Position numbers and translations under genes: made by a program. Shown piece after piece: positions 1 to 8,753 of a stretch of 64,000 nucleotides of DNA. Source of the DNA: an uncultured Muribaculaceae bacterium (GTDB lineage Bacteria; Bacteroidota; Bacteroidia; Bacteroidales; Muribaculaceae); NCBI GenBank assembly GCA_910585275.1, contig CAJUCW010000004.1, forward strand, positions 62,001 to 126,000, in the 5' to 3' direction. Under the pieces are notes generated by a model. That model was not told the origin of the DNA. It saw only the letters and a program-made list of their open reading frames with translations, and made no database searches. How positions within the stretch are numbered: position 1 is the first letter of the stretch; every line of letters begins with the position of its first letter.

Positions 1-549
1 ATTGTGTCGCCTTATGAAAGAGAAGGAAAGGTGGCGTTTAAGGTTGTGTCTGACCGTATGGACCCTGTATCGGGTGAGCTTCTTGTTACAACCATGACGC
101 TTGACGGTGGAAATGTCTATTCCCGGAGGGTTTCGTTTTCGGTTGGAGCCAACGGATGTGACGATGTGGCTGTGGTCGAGGAAAAAGAATTGTATGGCAA
201 CAAGAATCCTGAAGAGGTATTCACATTTGTTTCGATATTGCAGAATGGGAAAGAAATTTCGTCTAATATCTGGTATCCTGTATATTCCAACCGTTATTCT
301 TATCTTGAGGCAAATCCCGAAATCAAGGTGATGCCGGGAGGGAATGAAGTTATATTGGTTGCTTCTTCTCCGGTTCTTGTCAGAGGGCTATATTTCTATC
401 TTGACGGAGATGGCGATGATGCGTTTTTCTCTGACAATTATGTCACTCTTGTGCCCGGAAAGGAGCATATCATGCGGGTAAAGACTTCCCTTTCCCCGGA
501 TATATTAAAAAAGAGATTACGTTTCAAAACATTAAACAATCTCAAATAA
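1..549 (+). CDS. GH2 beta-mannosidase-like glycosidase, C-terminal fragment (5' end outside window)
   Basis: The reading frame is open from the first base, so the gene enters from upstream and only about 182 C-terminal residues are visible. They form beta-rich, Ig-like sequence. The end (SDNYVTLVPGKEH, then a strand and a basic tail) matches the closing Ig domain of family GH2 beta-mannosidases, where an SDNYF-LLPGE type motif is usual. The catalytic barrel is not in the window, so activity cannot be judged. Such enzymes release terminal mannose from glycans, usually in the periplasm. The next gene starts 16 bases downstream on the same strand and encodes a lipoprotein, which fits a polysaccharide-utilisation cluster. 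Family call is from the motif; substrate is inference. Confidence 0.6.
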   Translation: MVSPYEREGKVAFKVVSDRMDPVSGELLVTTMTLDGGNVYSRRVSFSVGANGCDDVAVVEEKELYGNKNPEEVFTFVSILQNGKEISSNIWYPVYSNRYSYLEANPEIKVMPGGNEVILVASSPVLVRGLYFYLDGDGDDAFFSDNYVTLVPGKEHIMRVKTSLSPDILKKRLRFKTLNNLK

Positions 550-565
550 CACCCCGATGTGGAGC

Positions 566-2662
566 ATGAAGAAACAAGATATGGCAATTATTACATTATT
601 GGCAGTGGCACTCGGCTTCACTTCATGTGCAAGCAGCGATCCATATCGCCCGGTTGAAAAGCCCACTTTGCCTGAGCCTCCTGTTGTGACGGCTTACCAA
701 CCGTTGTCTCTCACTAAGGGAGCCGTCGGCAGTTATAAAGTGAAGGATGAGGCATTGTCGATAACGACGTCGAACCGTAATTCTTCATACGGTGTTTGTT
801 TTCCAATTACTGCAAGAGGGCATTTCATGGCTGAGGCCAAGGCGGATTTGACGCGGAACTCAGGGCTTGCCCTTGTCAGGGTTAAAGACGGGAAACCCGA
901 TTTCGATAATTTCACGTCGGTGTCGGTTTGCAGTGAGAATGGGGTTGTATATGCGAGGGTACTCGACCGTCAGAAAGGTAAGAACAACGTTTTGGACAAC
1001 ACTGGAAAGATAGAACAACGTGATTTCGACAAACGTTATGCATTGGCACTTGACGGATCTCTGTTTTCCATCCCTTTTACAGGCACTACAGGGAGTTTCA
1101 GGATAATCCGCAATGACATATCCGATTTTTTCCATTACTATGTGAGTGTGGCGAAAGAGATTGACGGAAAGGTATTTGAGAATTGGGTGGAACTGACTCC
1201 TTCTAAAGATTGGTGTGGCGACCATGAAGACTGGTTTGTATGTCCGTTTGTCAGGACTACGGGAAAGGATGGTGATGTCACGGTAACTTTCTCAGATGTT
1301 GGCATTAAAAACTTTTCTAAAGGTGATAATGTCTCTTCTGAAATTGGCTTTAATGTTAAGGAAGGAAGTTTTGTGTGGGCCGGTTTTCCCGGAGAAGCCA
1401 CTGTGGTTAGTTTTGACCCGGTCTTTTGCCCTGCTTCGGACGGTGGACGGCAATTTGTTTTCTGGTCGGAAGCGAATTATGTGCCTGTGTGGAGGCTGAG
1501 CAACGAGCTCCTGTATTGCTATGAGTTTTGTGAGACTTGGACCGGAGAGGGGAACGGATGCTTCGAACCGATGTCCGACCGTCTTCTTTCCAATGCAAGA
1601 GTGAGCGTGGTGGAGGATAATGACGTCAGGAAGGTGGTGAAGTATCATTACGAACTTATAAATCCAGACTATAAGTCGCCTTATCCCGGCAACCAACGTC
1701 CTGAGGTGGATGAATATTATACTCTTTATCCTGACGGTGTAGGGGTAAGGAGAATAGAATATGTTCAGAAATCGGCAGGCGAAGGAAAATATAACTATCA
1801 TGAACTTGCAGAGCCGATGGTGATAAGCGGAAGTTCCACGGTTCCTAAAGACCATTGCAAGTCTCCCGCCATGACAGTTTCTAACCTTTCAGGCAACCGT
1901 TATAGCCTTCATCCCGAAAAACCGTATGAAGAGGTCAATGCCAATGTCAGGAACTGGCCGGAACAGATTTATTCGGCACATCTTAATGGAGCTCCCGACG
2001 TATTCTGTGTGTTCTCGCATACTCATGAGAGACCGGAGGTATCTCCGCTTCCGATATCGAATGATTTCAATTGGCATGACACGGGCTATCAGATGTGTCA
2101 TTGGCCCGTGAGCAAGATTGTGTATGACGGGGCATTTAATGGCGATTACGATAAGTCAACCGCTGTATGGGAAAGTCAGGTTTCCCATTCATCGCTCATT
2201 GGCATCGAGGCTACCGGCGACACTTCCTGGAATTCGTCATACTTGTTGAACGAAAAGGGGGATAAATATAGGGTTTACTGTATGCTTATGGGTATTGTGC
2301 CGTCAGGAAAGTCAGACGAAATCGATGCATATACAAGAGGATGGCTTTATCTCGGGAGTCCTGTTAAACTTGAGGGAGTGGAGTTCGACGCTTCTTCTAC
2401 GGGATATTCCAAAAGAGAGAACGTCTTGAAGGCAAAGAAAGGTATAACGCAATGCGGGTTCTCATTCGATGCTGCCGGGACGGTGAAAAATCCTGTTTTC
2501 CGCATAGATGATTGGGAAGGCGATTCGAATGTGGGTGTAAGCCTGAACGGAGAGTCGCTTGAAAAGGGTAAGGATTATATCTCCGCGAAGGTTGGCGGAA
2601 GTCTGGTGGTATGGATTAACCGGTCGGTGACCGGAATGTTTGATGTAGGAGTTTATAGGTAA
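566..2662 (+). CDS. Large surface or periplasmic lipoprotein of unknown function, glycan-cluster associated
   Basis: About 698 residues. The N-terminus is a lipoprotein signal: MKKQ, a hydrophobic stretch, then lipobox LGFTSC with the lipidated Cys at residue 21. I chose the ATG at 566 because MKK begins the signal directly; an in-frame ATG at 557 adds only three residues. The rest is rich in Trp, Tyr and beta-strand patterns; residues ~60-250 look like a concanavalin-like sandwich and the middle carries aromatic-rich segments typical of glycan-active or glycan-binding proteins. I do not recognise a catalytic motif. It lies between a GH2-type fragment and a mutarotase-fold protein, so a role in binding or processing a polysaccharide is inferred from context only. 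Confidence 0.6.
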   Translation: MKKQDMAIITLLAVALGFTSCASSDPYRPVEKPTLPEPPVVTAYQPLSLTKGAVGSYKVKDEALSITTSNRNSSYGVCFPITARGHFMAEAKADLTRNSGLALVRVKDGKPDFDNFTSVSVCSENGVVYARVLDRQKGKNNVLDNTGKIEQRDFDKRYALALDGSLFSIPFTGTTGSFRIIRNDISDFFHYYVSVAKEIDGKVFENWVELTPSKDWCGDHEDWFVCPFVRTTGKDGDVTVTFSDVGIKNFSKGDNVSSEIGFNVKEGSFVWAGFPGEATVVSFDPVFCPASDGGRQFVFWSEANYVPVWRLSNELLYCYEFCETWTGEGNGCFEPMSDRLLSNARVSVVEDNDVRKVVKYHYELINPDYKSPYPGNQRPEVDEYYTLYPDGVGVRRIEYVQKSAGEGKYNYHELAEPMVISGSSTVPKDHCKSPAMTVSNLSGNRYSLHPEKPYEEVNANVRNWPEQIYSAHLNGAPDVFCVFSHTHERPEVSPLPISNDFNWHDTGYQMCHWPVSKIVYDGAFNGDYDKSTAVWESQVSHSSLIGIEATGDTSWNSSYLLNEKGDKYRVYCMLMGIVPSGKSDEIDAYTRGWLYLGSPVKLEGVEFDASSTGYSKRENVLKAKKGITQCGFSFDAAGTVKNPVFRIDDWEGDSNVGVSLNGESLEKGKDYISAKVGGSLVVWINRSVTGMFDVGVYR

Positions 2663-2675
2663 TCATGCCGCCGAT

Positions 2676-2713
2676 GCCTCCGGGGAAACATTTGAAATGG
2701 AATCTCCGGAGGC
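2676..2713 (+). terminator. Hairpin after the lipoprotein gene
   Basis: Perfect 8-bp arms GCCTCCGG (2676-2683) and CCGGAGGC (2706-2713) with a 22-base loop, followed by TTTAATTATTTAT. It lies 14 bases after the stop of the lipoprotein gene and before the start chosen for the next gene. The T-run is short, so it may attenuate rather than stop transcription. Confidence 0.45.
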
Positions 2714-2738
2714 TTTAATTATTTATAAACCAAGATTT

Positions 2739-3767
2739 ATGAGTTTTATGCATAAGGACATATTAAGGAGTATAGTTTGGATAGCCATATCGGTTTTTTC
2801 AACTCTGGCATGTGGCGCGGTGGTATCAGTCGATACCGTGGAATTCAGAGGATGGGATGGCTGTCTGCGCATTCGAGATGGCGTTGCCTCTGTAATAGTG
2901 AATCCTGAATATGGGGGCCATATAGTGTATTACGGTCTGGATGAGGTTGGCGATAATGTGCTTTGGACGGATTCTGTGGTTAACGGGTGGACATTGCGAG
3001 AGTTCGTACCTACTCGTCGAAGTCCCGACTCAGGTCGTTTTGATATCGGCAACGAAAGGAAAACAGAAAACATACACGACACTATATGGGCAGGCCCTTA
3101 CAGTTCATATATGATCGAAGACGGAGTTGGAGTGGCAAGCCTTCCGTGTGAAAGCATGGGCGTTAAGCTAAGAAGGGAATATAGGTTGCAGAAAGGGAAG
3201 GTGTCTGTCTCGCAATTCCTCACGAATATAGGTACGGACCCGGTGGAATATTGCTTTTGGACACGCACTTTGCTTCCTGCAGGAGGCATGTATATGGCAA
3301 AGGCGGAAAAGTCGGAAAGATATGCTAAGGGTTTTGCGGAGATATGCCTTAAGACCGATAAATTGTTGAATGCTTCGGAGACTAATCGCGTGACATGTCG
3401 TAATGGTTGGTTTTGTGCATATCCAGGCGGCGACGTGGAACATAAATATGGAATCAATACAGAAGACGGGGTCTCGTTATATGCCTTCGGACGGTATCTC
3501 TATAAGAAGACACTTCCCGTATTCATTGTTGAATCAGACAACTCTTCAGAATCCAACTGGGTGAGGGCGTCTGAAGAGATGATGCAGGCGATGGGCGAAG
3601 GTGTTACGGCAATCGGATATGACAACAATGGAGGTGAGTCATTCCCTAACATGATATATTTCTGCGAGGATTTCATCGAAATGGAACCCAATAGTCCGGT
3701 CTTCCGTGTTTCCCCGGGAAACACGGCAATCTGGCAAGAATCTTGGCAGCTTATTCCTATCGAATAA
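2739..3767 (+). CDS. Secreted mutarotase-fold protein (DUF4380 / aldose-epimerase-like)
   Basis: About 342 residues from the ATG at 2739 (another ATG at 2748 is equally possible); the longer frame from 2697 would run through the hairpin at 2676-2713 and is unlikely. A hydrophobic signal segment (IVWIAISVFSTLACGA) precedes a beta-rich body. The early motif NPEYGGHIVYYGL and the later ordered strands resemble galactose-mutarotase superfamily sandwiches, DUF4380 in particular, which bind sugars at a His/Glu-lined face. No assay-level function can be read from the sequence. It closes the glycan cluster; its last 11 bases overlap the 3' end of convergent hisA. Fold call is moderate, function inferred. 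Confidence 0.5.
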   Translation: MSFMHKDILRSIVWIAISVFSTLACGAVVSVDTVEFRGWDGCLRIRDGVASVIVNPEYGGHIVYYGLDEVGDNVLWTDSVVNGWTLREFVPTRRSPDSGRFDIGNERKTENIHDTIWAGPYSSYMIEDGVGVASLPCESMGVKLRREYRLQKGKVSVSQFLTNIGTDPVEYCFWTRTLLPAGGMYMAKAEKSERYAKGFAEICLKTDKLLNASETNRVTCRNGWFCAYPGGDVEHKYGINTEDGVSLYAFGRYLYKKTLPVFIVESDNSSESNWVRASEEMMQAMGEGVTAIGYDNNGGESFPNMIYFCEDFIEMEPNSPVFRVSPGNTAIWQESWQLIPIE

Positions 3768-4494
3768 GCCGGCTTTTGAGGTAGGAGGCGAGATTGGGTA
3801 GTGTGATGCGGCCTTCGTAGATTGCTTTGCCGACAATGACGCGGGTGAGGCCGAGACGGTCGAGCTCTTCGATGTCTTCCATTGAGGAGATTCCGCCGGA
3901 GACGGTGAACGTCACACCGGGATAACGCTTCATGAGGTCAAGGTACATTTCTGAGGAAGGTCCGGATAACATGCCGTCTTTCGAGATGTCGGTGGTTATT
4001 ACTTCCGTGAGGCCGTGGGGCAGGAAACGCTCCATGAGGTCGTGGATGGAGAGGGATGAGTCTTCGAGCCATCCGCTTACGGATACTTTCCCGTCGCGCA
4101 GGTCAGCACCCAGTATGATTTTTTCGCCTCCGAATTCGCGCACCCATTCTTCGAATAGTTCGGGCTGCTTTACGGCGAGGCTGCCGATTATGGCATGGCC
4201 TGCACCTGCGTCAAGCACATCTTCAAGTCCTTTTCTGTCTTTTATACCCCCTCCCCATTCGATGTCGAGAAGTCCGAGCGAAGCTATTTCTTCGAGAGCG
4301 GGCAGATTGCAAGGATGTCCGGCTTTTGCTCCGTCAAGGTCAACGAGATGAAGACGGGTTACGCCGGCATCGGCGTATGCCTTTGCCATGTCGGCAGGGG
4401 TGGGGGTGTAGGTGGTCCGGCGGTTGTAGTCGCCTTGCGAAAGACGCACGCATTTTCCGTCGATTATGTCGATTGCAGGGATTATCTGGATCAT
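3757..4494 (-). CDS. hisA: HisA, phosphoribosylformimino-5-aminoimidazole carboxamide ribotide isomerase
   Basis: Isomerises ProFAR to PRFAR, the fourth step of histidine synthesis; cytosolic TIM barrel. The N-terminus IIPAIDIIDGKCVRLSQG carries the first catalytic Asp, and TDISKDGML carries the second; phosphate-binding glycines are in TVSGGISS and RVIVGKAIYEG. Length (245 residues) is normal. I chose the ATG at 4494 (MIQIIPAID); a longer frame starting at a GTG at 4524 begins inside a 37-bp repeat and is not conserved sequence. It is the last gene of the his operon here. Its stop overlaps the convergent gene by 11 bases, and hisF and hisIE, usual followers of hisA, are absent. Confidence 0.96.
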   Translation of the reverse strand: MIQIIPAIDIIDGKCVRLSQGDYNRRTTYTPTPADMAKAYADAGVTRLHLVDLDGAKAGHPCNLPALEEIASLGLLDIEWGGGIKDRKGLEDVLDAGAGHAIIGSLAVKQPELFEEWVREFGGEKIILGADLRDGKVSVSGWLEDSSLSIHDLMERFLPHGLTEVITTDISKDGMLSGPSSEMYLDLMKRYPGVTFTVSGGISSMEDIEELDRLGLTRVIVGKAIYEGRITLPNLASYLKSRLIR

Positions 4495-4515
4495 TCGGGC
4501 TTTTTTCTGGAGATT

Positions 4516-4552
4516 TGTGCTCACTTCGTTCGCACCACAATCAAGATTTGAA
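4516..4552 (-). repeat. 37-bp repeat, copy 1, in the leader of hisA
   Basis: Identical over 37 bases to 5198-5234. It contains GTGCTCACTTCGTTCGCAC, a near-palindrome with GTGC/GCAC ends. In the direction of transcription the copy ends 22 bases before the hisA ATG. It is followed (4553-4596) by AT-rich sequence made of repeated ATTATGCATTATGAATT-like words. Confidence 0.85.
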
Positions 4553-4596
4553 ATTAATTATGAATTATGCATTATGCATTATGAATTATGAATTAA

Positions 4597-5181
4597 TCAG
4601 AGGGAAAGGAAATTGCGGAGGATTTGCTCGCCGACTGGGCCGCTTTTCTCAGGATGGAACTGAGAGCCGTAGAAGTTCTCGTATTTGAGAGCGGCGGAAA
4701 ACATCTCGGGATGGCGTGCGGTGGCTATCGTATCGGGGCATAGGGGCGCATAGTAGCTGTGTACGAAATATACGTATGCACCCTTGTCAATGCCTTTGAA
4801 CAGTTTGCTTTCAAGATTCGAAATCCGGCTCCATCCCATGTGTGGCACCTTTATGCCGGGCTGTTCCTTGAATCTCTTTACGTGGGCATCGAAAATACCC
4901 ATACATTCGGCATTGCCTTCTTCCGATGTGCGGCACATCACCTGCATTCCCACGCATATCCCCAGCACAGGATGACGCAGCTTCCAAATCACTTCGGGAA
5001 GATGCAGTCTGCGCAGGTTGTCCATGGCTTCGGAGGCATTGCCCACACCCGGCAGGATGACGTGGCTTGCCTTCATGATTTTCTCCAGATTGGAGGTGAG
5101 TTCCCATTCTGCCCCGAGTCGGCTCAGTGCATTGCCGAGGGAGCGGATGTTGCCCATATTATAATCTATTATCGCAATCAT
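4597..5181 (-). CDS. hisH: HisH, imidazole glycerol phosphate synthase glutamine amidotransferase subunit
   Basis: Class I glutamine amidotransferase that supplies ammonia to HisF in the IGP synthase complex. The triad is visible: Cys76 in LGICVGMQ, His176 and Glu178 in FHPEKSG. The N-terminal MIAIIDYNMGN and the oxyanion segment LPGVGN are typical, and 194 residues is the normal length. It starts 17 bases after a copy of the 37-bp repeat and is separated by 160 bases from hisB and about 100 from hisA, unlike the overlapping genes upstream. Its partner HisF is not in this window, so the two subunits must be encoded at different loci. Confidence 0.96.
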   Translation of the reverse strand: MIAIIDYNMGNIRSLGNALSRLGAEWELTSNLEKIMKASHVILPGVGNASEAMDNLRRLHLPEVIWKLRHPVLGICVGMQVMCRTSEEGNAECMGIFDAHVKRFKEQPGIKVPHMGWSRISNLESKLFKGIDKGAYVYFVHSYYAPLCPDTIATARHPEMFSAALKYENFYGSQFHPEKSGPVGEQILRNFLSL

Positions 5182-5197
5182 TTCGGTTGGTTTTTAA

Positions 5198-5234
5198 TGT
5201 GCTCACTTCGTTCGCACCACAATCAAGATTTGAA
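5198..5234 (-). repeat. 37-bp repeat, copy 2, in the leader of hisH
   Basis: Same 37 bases as 4516-4552. It sits 17 bases upstream of the hisH start codon. The adjoining stretch 5235-5330 is AT-rich and built from ATTATGCAT / ATGAATT words like those beside copy 1, so the whole spacer looks duplicated rather than only the 37-bp core. Confidence 0.85.
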
Positions 5235-5341
5235 TCAATTCATAATGCATAATGCATAATTTATAAATTTTCTTATTTGGAATTAATTATGCATTGTGAA
5301 TTATGCATTATGCATTGGGTGGAAGCGGGCAGGATTTTATT

Positions 5342-6451
5342 TCAGAGAGAGCCTTTGCTCGACGGAAGGGTTTGGTTGAAGGGGTCGCGGCGTATTGCCA
5401 TGCGCAGGGCACGGGCGAATGCCTTGAACACGCCTTCTATGAGATGATGGTTGTTTTCCCCTTTGGCTTCGATGTGTAGGTTGCATTTCATGGCGCAGCA
5501 CAGCGACTGAAAGAAATGACGGAACATCTCGGTGGGAGTGTCGCCCACATATTCACGGGTGAAGGTCACATCCCATTGGAATTCAATCCTTCCTCCGAAA
5601 TCGATGAGAACGAGGGCGCGGCTTTCGTCCATGGGCAGCACGAATCCGTAGCGTTCTATGCCCCGTTTGTCACCGAGTGCTTTCAGAAGGGCTTCGCCGA
5701 GAGCTATCGCCACGTCTTCCATGGTGTGGTGCTCGTCAACCTCAAGGTCTCCTTTGCAAGTGGCTGTCAATGAGATTCCTGCATGGTGGGGAATCTGCCA
5801 TAGCATGTGGTCGAAAAATTTGAGACCTGTGTCGATGTGCGATTCCCCGTTGCCGTCAAGGTCAACGGCAATGTGTATCTTTGTTTCGGAGGTAGAACGG
5901 TCTATTACGGCCGACCTTCCTTGCGAAAGGATGTGTCGGGCAATACGCTGCCAGTCGGTGGTGGCGAGCACGCATCCCTCCGGCAATTCCCTCTCGTCGA
6001 GGTCAGACAGCAGGATTCCCTGCGCACCGAGGTTGCAGGCAAGCTGCACGTCGGTAAGCCTGTCGCCGATTACGAAAGACGAAGCGAGATTGTAGCTTCC
6101 GTCCATATATGAGGTTAGCATGGCAGTGCCGGGCTTGCGTGCCGGAGAGTTTTCATGCGGGAAACTGCGGTCGATAAATTGGGCATCGAACGTTATCCCC
6201 TCTCCGGCAAGCGTCGATAGCATCTTATTGTGGGCCGGATGGAAGGTTTCTTCAGGAAAGGAGTCGGTGCCGAGGCCGTCCTGGTTCGACACCATCACAA
6301 GCTCATATCCTTTATCCGCGAGAGATCGCAGCGCGGAAATCACCCCCGGCACGAATTCGAGTTTTTCGAGAGAATCTATTTGCTCGTCGGCCGGTTCCTT
6401 TATTATGGTTCCGTCGCGGTCTATGAAGATAGCTTTCTTAAGGGCGGTCAT
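5342..6451 (-). CDS. hisB: HisB, bifunctional histidinol-phosphatase / imidazoleglycerol-phosphate dehydratase
   Basis: Catalyses the sixth and eighth steps of histidine synthesis. Residues ~1-165 are a HAD phosphatase with the nucleophile motif FIDRDGTI and a later GDRLTDV loop; the remainder is the dehydratase with metal-binding DEHHTMED, a second HH pair in GENNHHLIEG and FFDHMLWQIPHHAG. At 369 residues it is the fused E. coli-type form. The start overlaps the end of hisC by four bases (ATGA arrangement), so translation is likely coupled. Downstream lies a 160-base spacer with a repeat before hisH. Confidence 0.96.
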   Translation of the reverse strand: MTALKKAIFIDRDGTIIKEPADEQIDSLEKLEFVPGVISALRSLADKGYELVMVSNQDGLGTDSFPEETFHPAHNKMLSTLAGEGITFDAQFIDRSFPHENSPARKPGTAMLTSYMDGSYNLASSFVIGDRLTDVQLACNLGAQGILLSDLDERELPEGCVLATTDWQRIARHILSQGRSAVIDRSTSETKIHIAVDLDGNGESHIDTGLKFFDHMLWQIPHHAGISLTATCKGDLEVDEHHTMEDVAIALGEALLKALGDKRGIERYGFVLPMDESRALVLIDFGGRIEFQWDVTFTREYVGDTPTEMFRHFFQSLCCAMKCNLHIEAKGENNHHLIEGVFKAFARALRMAIRRDPFNQTLPSSKGSL

Positions 6452-7482
6452 TTTCCGTAGTTTTTGAGAAGGTTTATGGTGCGGTCGTTTTCATCGGGAG
6501 TGCCGACTGTGATACGCAATGTATTATGGCAAAGGGGCATCCTTGTGCGATTGCGAACAATCACTCCGTTGCCTATCAAATAGTCATAGACGGCATCGGC
6601 ATCCGTTACCTTTACAAGGAGGAAGTTGGCATCGGAAGGGTAAATCTCTTCCACACATCCGGCTTCATGGATTTCGGCTGCAAGACGCGAGCGTTCCGAA
6701 ACAATCTCCGGAATATGATTGCCGGTGCCTTCTTCAATGCGTCGTAGCAATTCTTCCTGAATTATGGAACTCATGTTGTAGGGATATTTCACGCGGTCGA
6801 AATATTCTATTATTTCCGGCACTGCGAATGCCATGCCGCATCTCATTCCTGCCATTCCCCAGGCTTTGGAGAAAGTGCGTAGTACGATTACGTTAGGATG
6901 GGCATCAATTTCGGCAAGCATGGAACCTTTTTCTGAAAAATCGCCGTAAGCTTCGTCAACCACTACAATGCCGTCGAAGGCTTCTGCAATGCGTGTTATA
7001 TCTTCTTTCGGAAAGGCATTTCCTGTAGGGTTGTTGGGGCTGCAAATCCAGATTAGCTTTGTGGAGCCATCCGTGGTATCGAGAATGCGCTCAACCGGAA
7101 GGGTAAAATCATCGTTAAGAAGCACTTCTTTAAGCAGCACGTCGTTGATTGCCGCCGCGACCTTATACACTCCGTAGCTTGGAGAGATTGCCACGGCATT
7201 GTCTTTGCCCGGTTCACAGAAAATCCGGAAGGTGACGTCGATGGCCTCGTCGCTTCCGGCTCCGCCGAGGAATATCGATTCCTTTTTTATACGGAACAAT
7301 GATGACAGGCGTTGCTTTAATTGCCTCTGATGGGGATCGGGGTATCGGTTCACCCCGTTGGGGTAAGGTGACTCGTTGGCATCGAGCCATACGGAAATGT
7401 CGCCCCCTTTGAATTCATCGCGGGCGGTGGAGTATGGTTCGAGCGCCAATATATTTTTACGTATAAGCTTTTTCAGATTCAT
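6448..7482 (-). CDS. hisC: HisC, histidinol-phosphate aminotransferase
   Basis: PLP enzyme of aspartate-aminotransferase fold type I that transaminates imidazole acetol phosphate. The Schiff-base lysine is in RTFSKAWGMAGMRCG (about residue 206); ICSPNNPTGN and VVDEAYGDF are the usual PLP-contacting segments, and the C-terminal VRNRTRM holds the substrate-carboxylate Arg. 344 residues is normal. Both ends overlap neighbours by four bases (hisD stop and hisB start), forming a compact hisD-C-B block. Confidence 0.96.
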   Translation of the reverse strand: MNLKKLIRKNILALEPYSTARDEFKGGDISVWLDANESPYPNGVNRYPDPHQRQLKQRLSSLFRIKKESIFLGGAGSDEAIDVTFRIFCEPGKDNAVAISPSYGVYKVAAAINDVLLKEVLLNDDFTLPVERILDTTDGSTKLIWICSPNNPTGNAFPKEDITRIAEAFDGIVVVDEAYGDFSEKGSMLAEIDAHPNVIVLRTFSKAWGMAGMRCGMAFAVPEIIEYFDRVKYPYNMSSIIQEELLRRIEEGTGNHIPEIVSERSRLAAEIHEAGCVEEIYPSDANFLLVKVTDADAVYDYLIGNGVIVRNRTRMPLCHNTLRITVGTPDENDRTINLLKNYGK

Positions 7483-8753
7483 GGGCGCGTTCTGACTGTG
7501 ACGGCGAGCGCATGGGCGTCGAGACCCTCGGCTTGCGCCATTGTGGTGATAACTGACGAGAGTTCGGAAAGACCTTCTTTCGAGAGTTCCTGATAAGTGA
7601 TTTTATGCATGAAACTGTCGATGTTGACACCGCTGAACGAACGAGCCCATGCCGATGTGGGGAGCGTATGGTTGGTGCCCGAAGCATAGTCTCCGGCGCT
7701 CTCCGGGGAATAATTGCCGATGAAGACACTTCCGGCGGCGGTTATCGAGCCGGCGATATCCCAAGGGGCATTCATGGAGATTATCAAATGCTCGGGGGCG
7801 TATTCATTGGCGAATTCCACTATTCTATCCCTTTCCTGGATTACAATGATACGGCTGTGGGAGAGGGAGCCCTCGATTGATTCCCTTCTGGGGAGCATAT
7901 CGGCGAGACGGTTGACTTCGGCGGCTATACAGGCTGCAATTTCTGGGGAAGTGCACACTGCTATCGCTTGGCTGTCAGGCCCGTGTTCGGCCTGCGAAAG
8001 CATATCCGCGGCAACGAACGTTGGGGAGGCTGAATCGTCGGCAAGCACCATCACTTCGCTCGGACCTGCCGGCATGTCGATGGCAGTGTGGCGGCTCACC
8101 GTCTGTTTCGCCTTGGTGACGAACCGGTTGCCTGGTCCGAAAATCTTATCGACCGCCGGCACTGACTCCGTTCCGAACGCCATGGCTGCTATTGCCTGCG
8201 CACCGCCCACCCGGAACACCTTGTGGATTCCACAGAGGCTGGCGGCGAAAAGAATTTCCGGCGCGATTCCCGTTTGTCCGTTTTCGGGAGTGCATAAAAT
8301 CACTTCGCGGCATCCTGCTATCTTGGCGGGGATAGCAAGCATCAAGACTGTGGAAAAGAGCGGGGCGCGTCCTCCCGGAATGTAAAGCCCTACTTTGGAA
8401 ATAGGCACGGCGCGTTGCAGACATCTCACACCGAGCATGGTCTCCACTTCCACAGGGGCGGGGAGCTGGGCACGGTGGAATGCCTCGATATTGGCGGCGG
8501 CTTTCCTTATTGCGTCAGCAGTTTCCGGAGCCACCTTTGCGGCGGCATTTTCAATTTCTTTTTCAGAAAGGAGAAGCTCTGAGCCATTGTATTGGTCAAA
8601 GCGGGCGGCATATTCGAGGAGTGCCTTGTCGCCGTTGCGGCGCACGTTGTAGATGATGGAATCCACGGCGGCATCAATCTCTTGATCGTCGGGAATGTTT
8701 CGCTCGCAAAGCTTTCGCCATGACTCGCGTGAGGGGTTGATGATTGTCTCCAT
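7479..8753 (-). CDS. hisD: HisD, histidinol dehydrogenase
   Basis: Zinc- and NAD-dependent enzyme for the last two oxidations of histidine synthesis. Typical segments are YIPGGRAPLFSTV, GPGNRFVTKAKQ, PAGPSEVMVLAD, SQAEHGPDSQ (zinc ligands) and GTNHTLPTS. I start it at the ATG whose first base is 8753; this overlaps the hisG stop by one base (TAATG), and METIINPSRESW matches the family. The longer frame to 8831 gives a basic, unconserved N-terminus inside hisG and was dropped. The mature length is about 424 residues, normal for HisD. Confidence 0.96.
   Translation of the reverse strand: METIINPSRESWRKLCERNIPDDQEIDAAVDSIIYNVRRNGDKALLEYAARFDQYNGSELLLSEKEIENAAAKVAPETADAIRKAAANIEAFHRAQLPAPVEVETMLGVRCLQRAVPISKVGLYIPGGRAPLFSTVLMLAIPAKIAGCREVILCTPENGQTGIAPEILFAASLCGIHKVFRVGGAQAIAAMAFGTESVPAVDKIFGPGNRFVTKAKQTVSRHTAIDMPAGPSEVMVLADDSASPTFVAADMLSQAEHGPDSQAIAVCTSPEIAACIAAEVNRLADMLPRRESIEGSLSHSRIIVIQERDRIVEFANEYAPEHLIISMNAPWDIAGSITAAGSVFIGNYSPESAGDYASGTNHTLPTSAWARSFSGVNIDSFMHKITYQELSKEGLSELSSVITTMAQAEGLDAHALAVTVRTRP

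Noticed and set aside
4195..4688. Plus-strand frames across hisA and the his spacer
   Set aside because: They run antisense to hisA and through the repeat; no coding signature.
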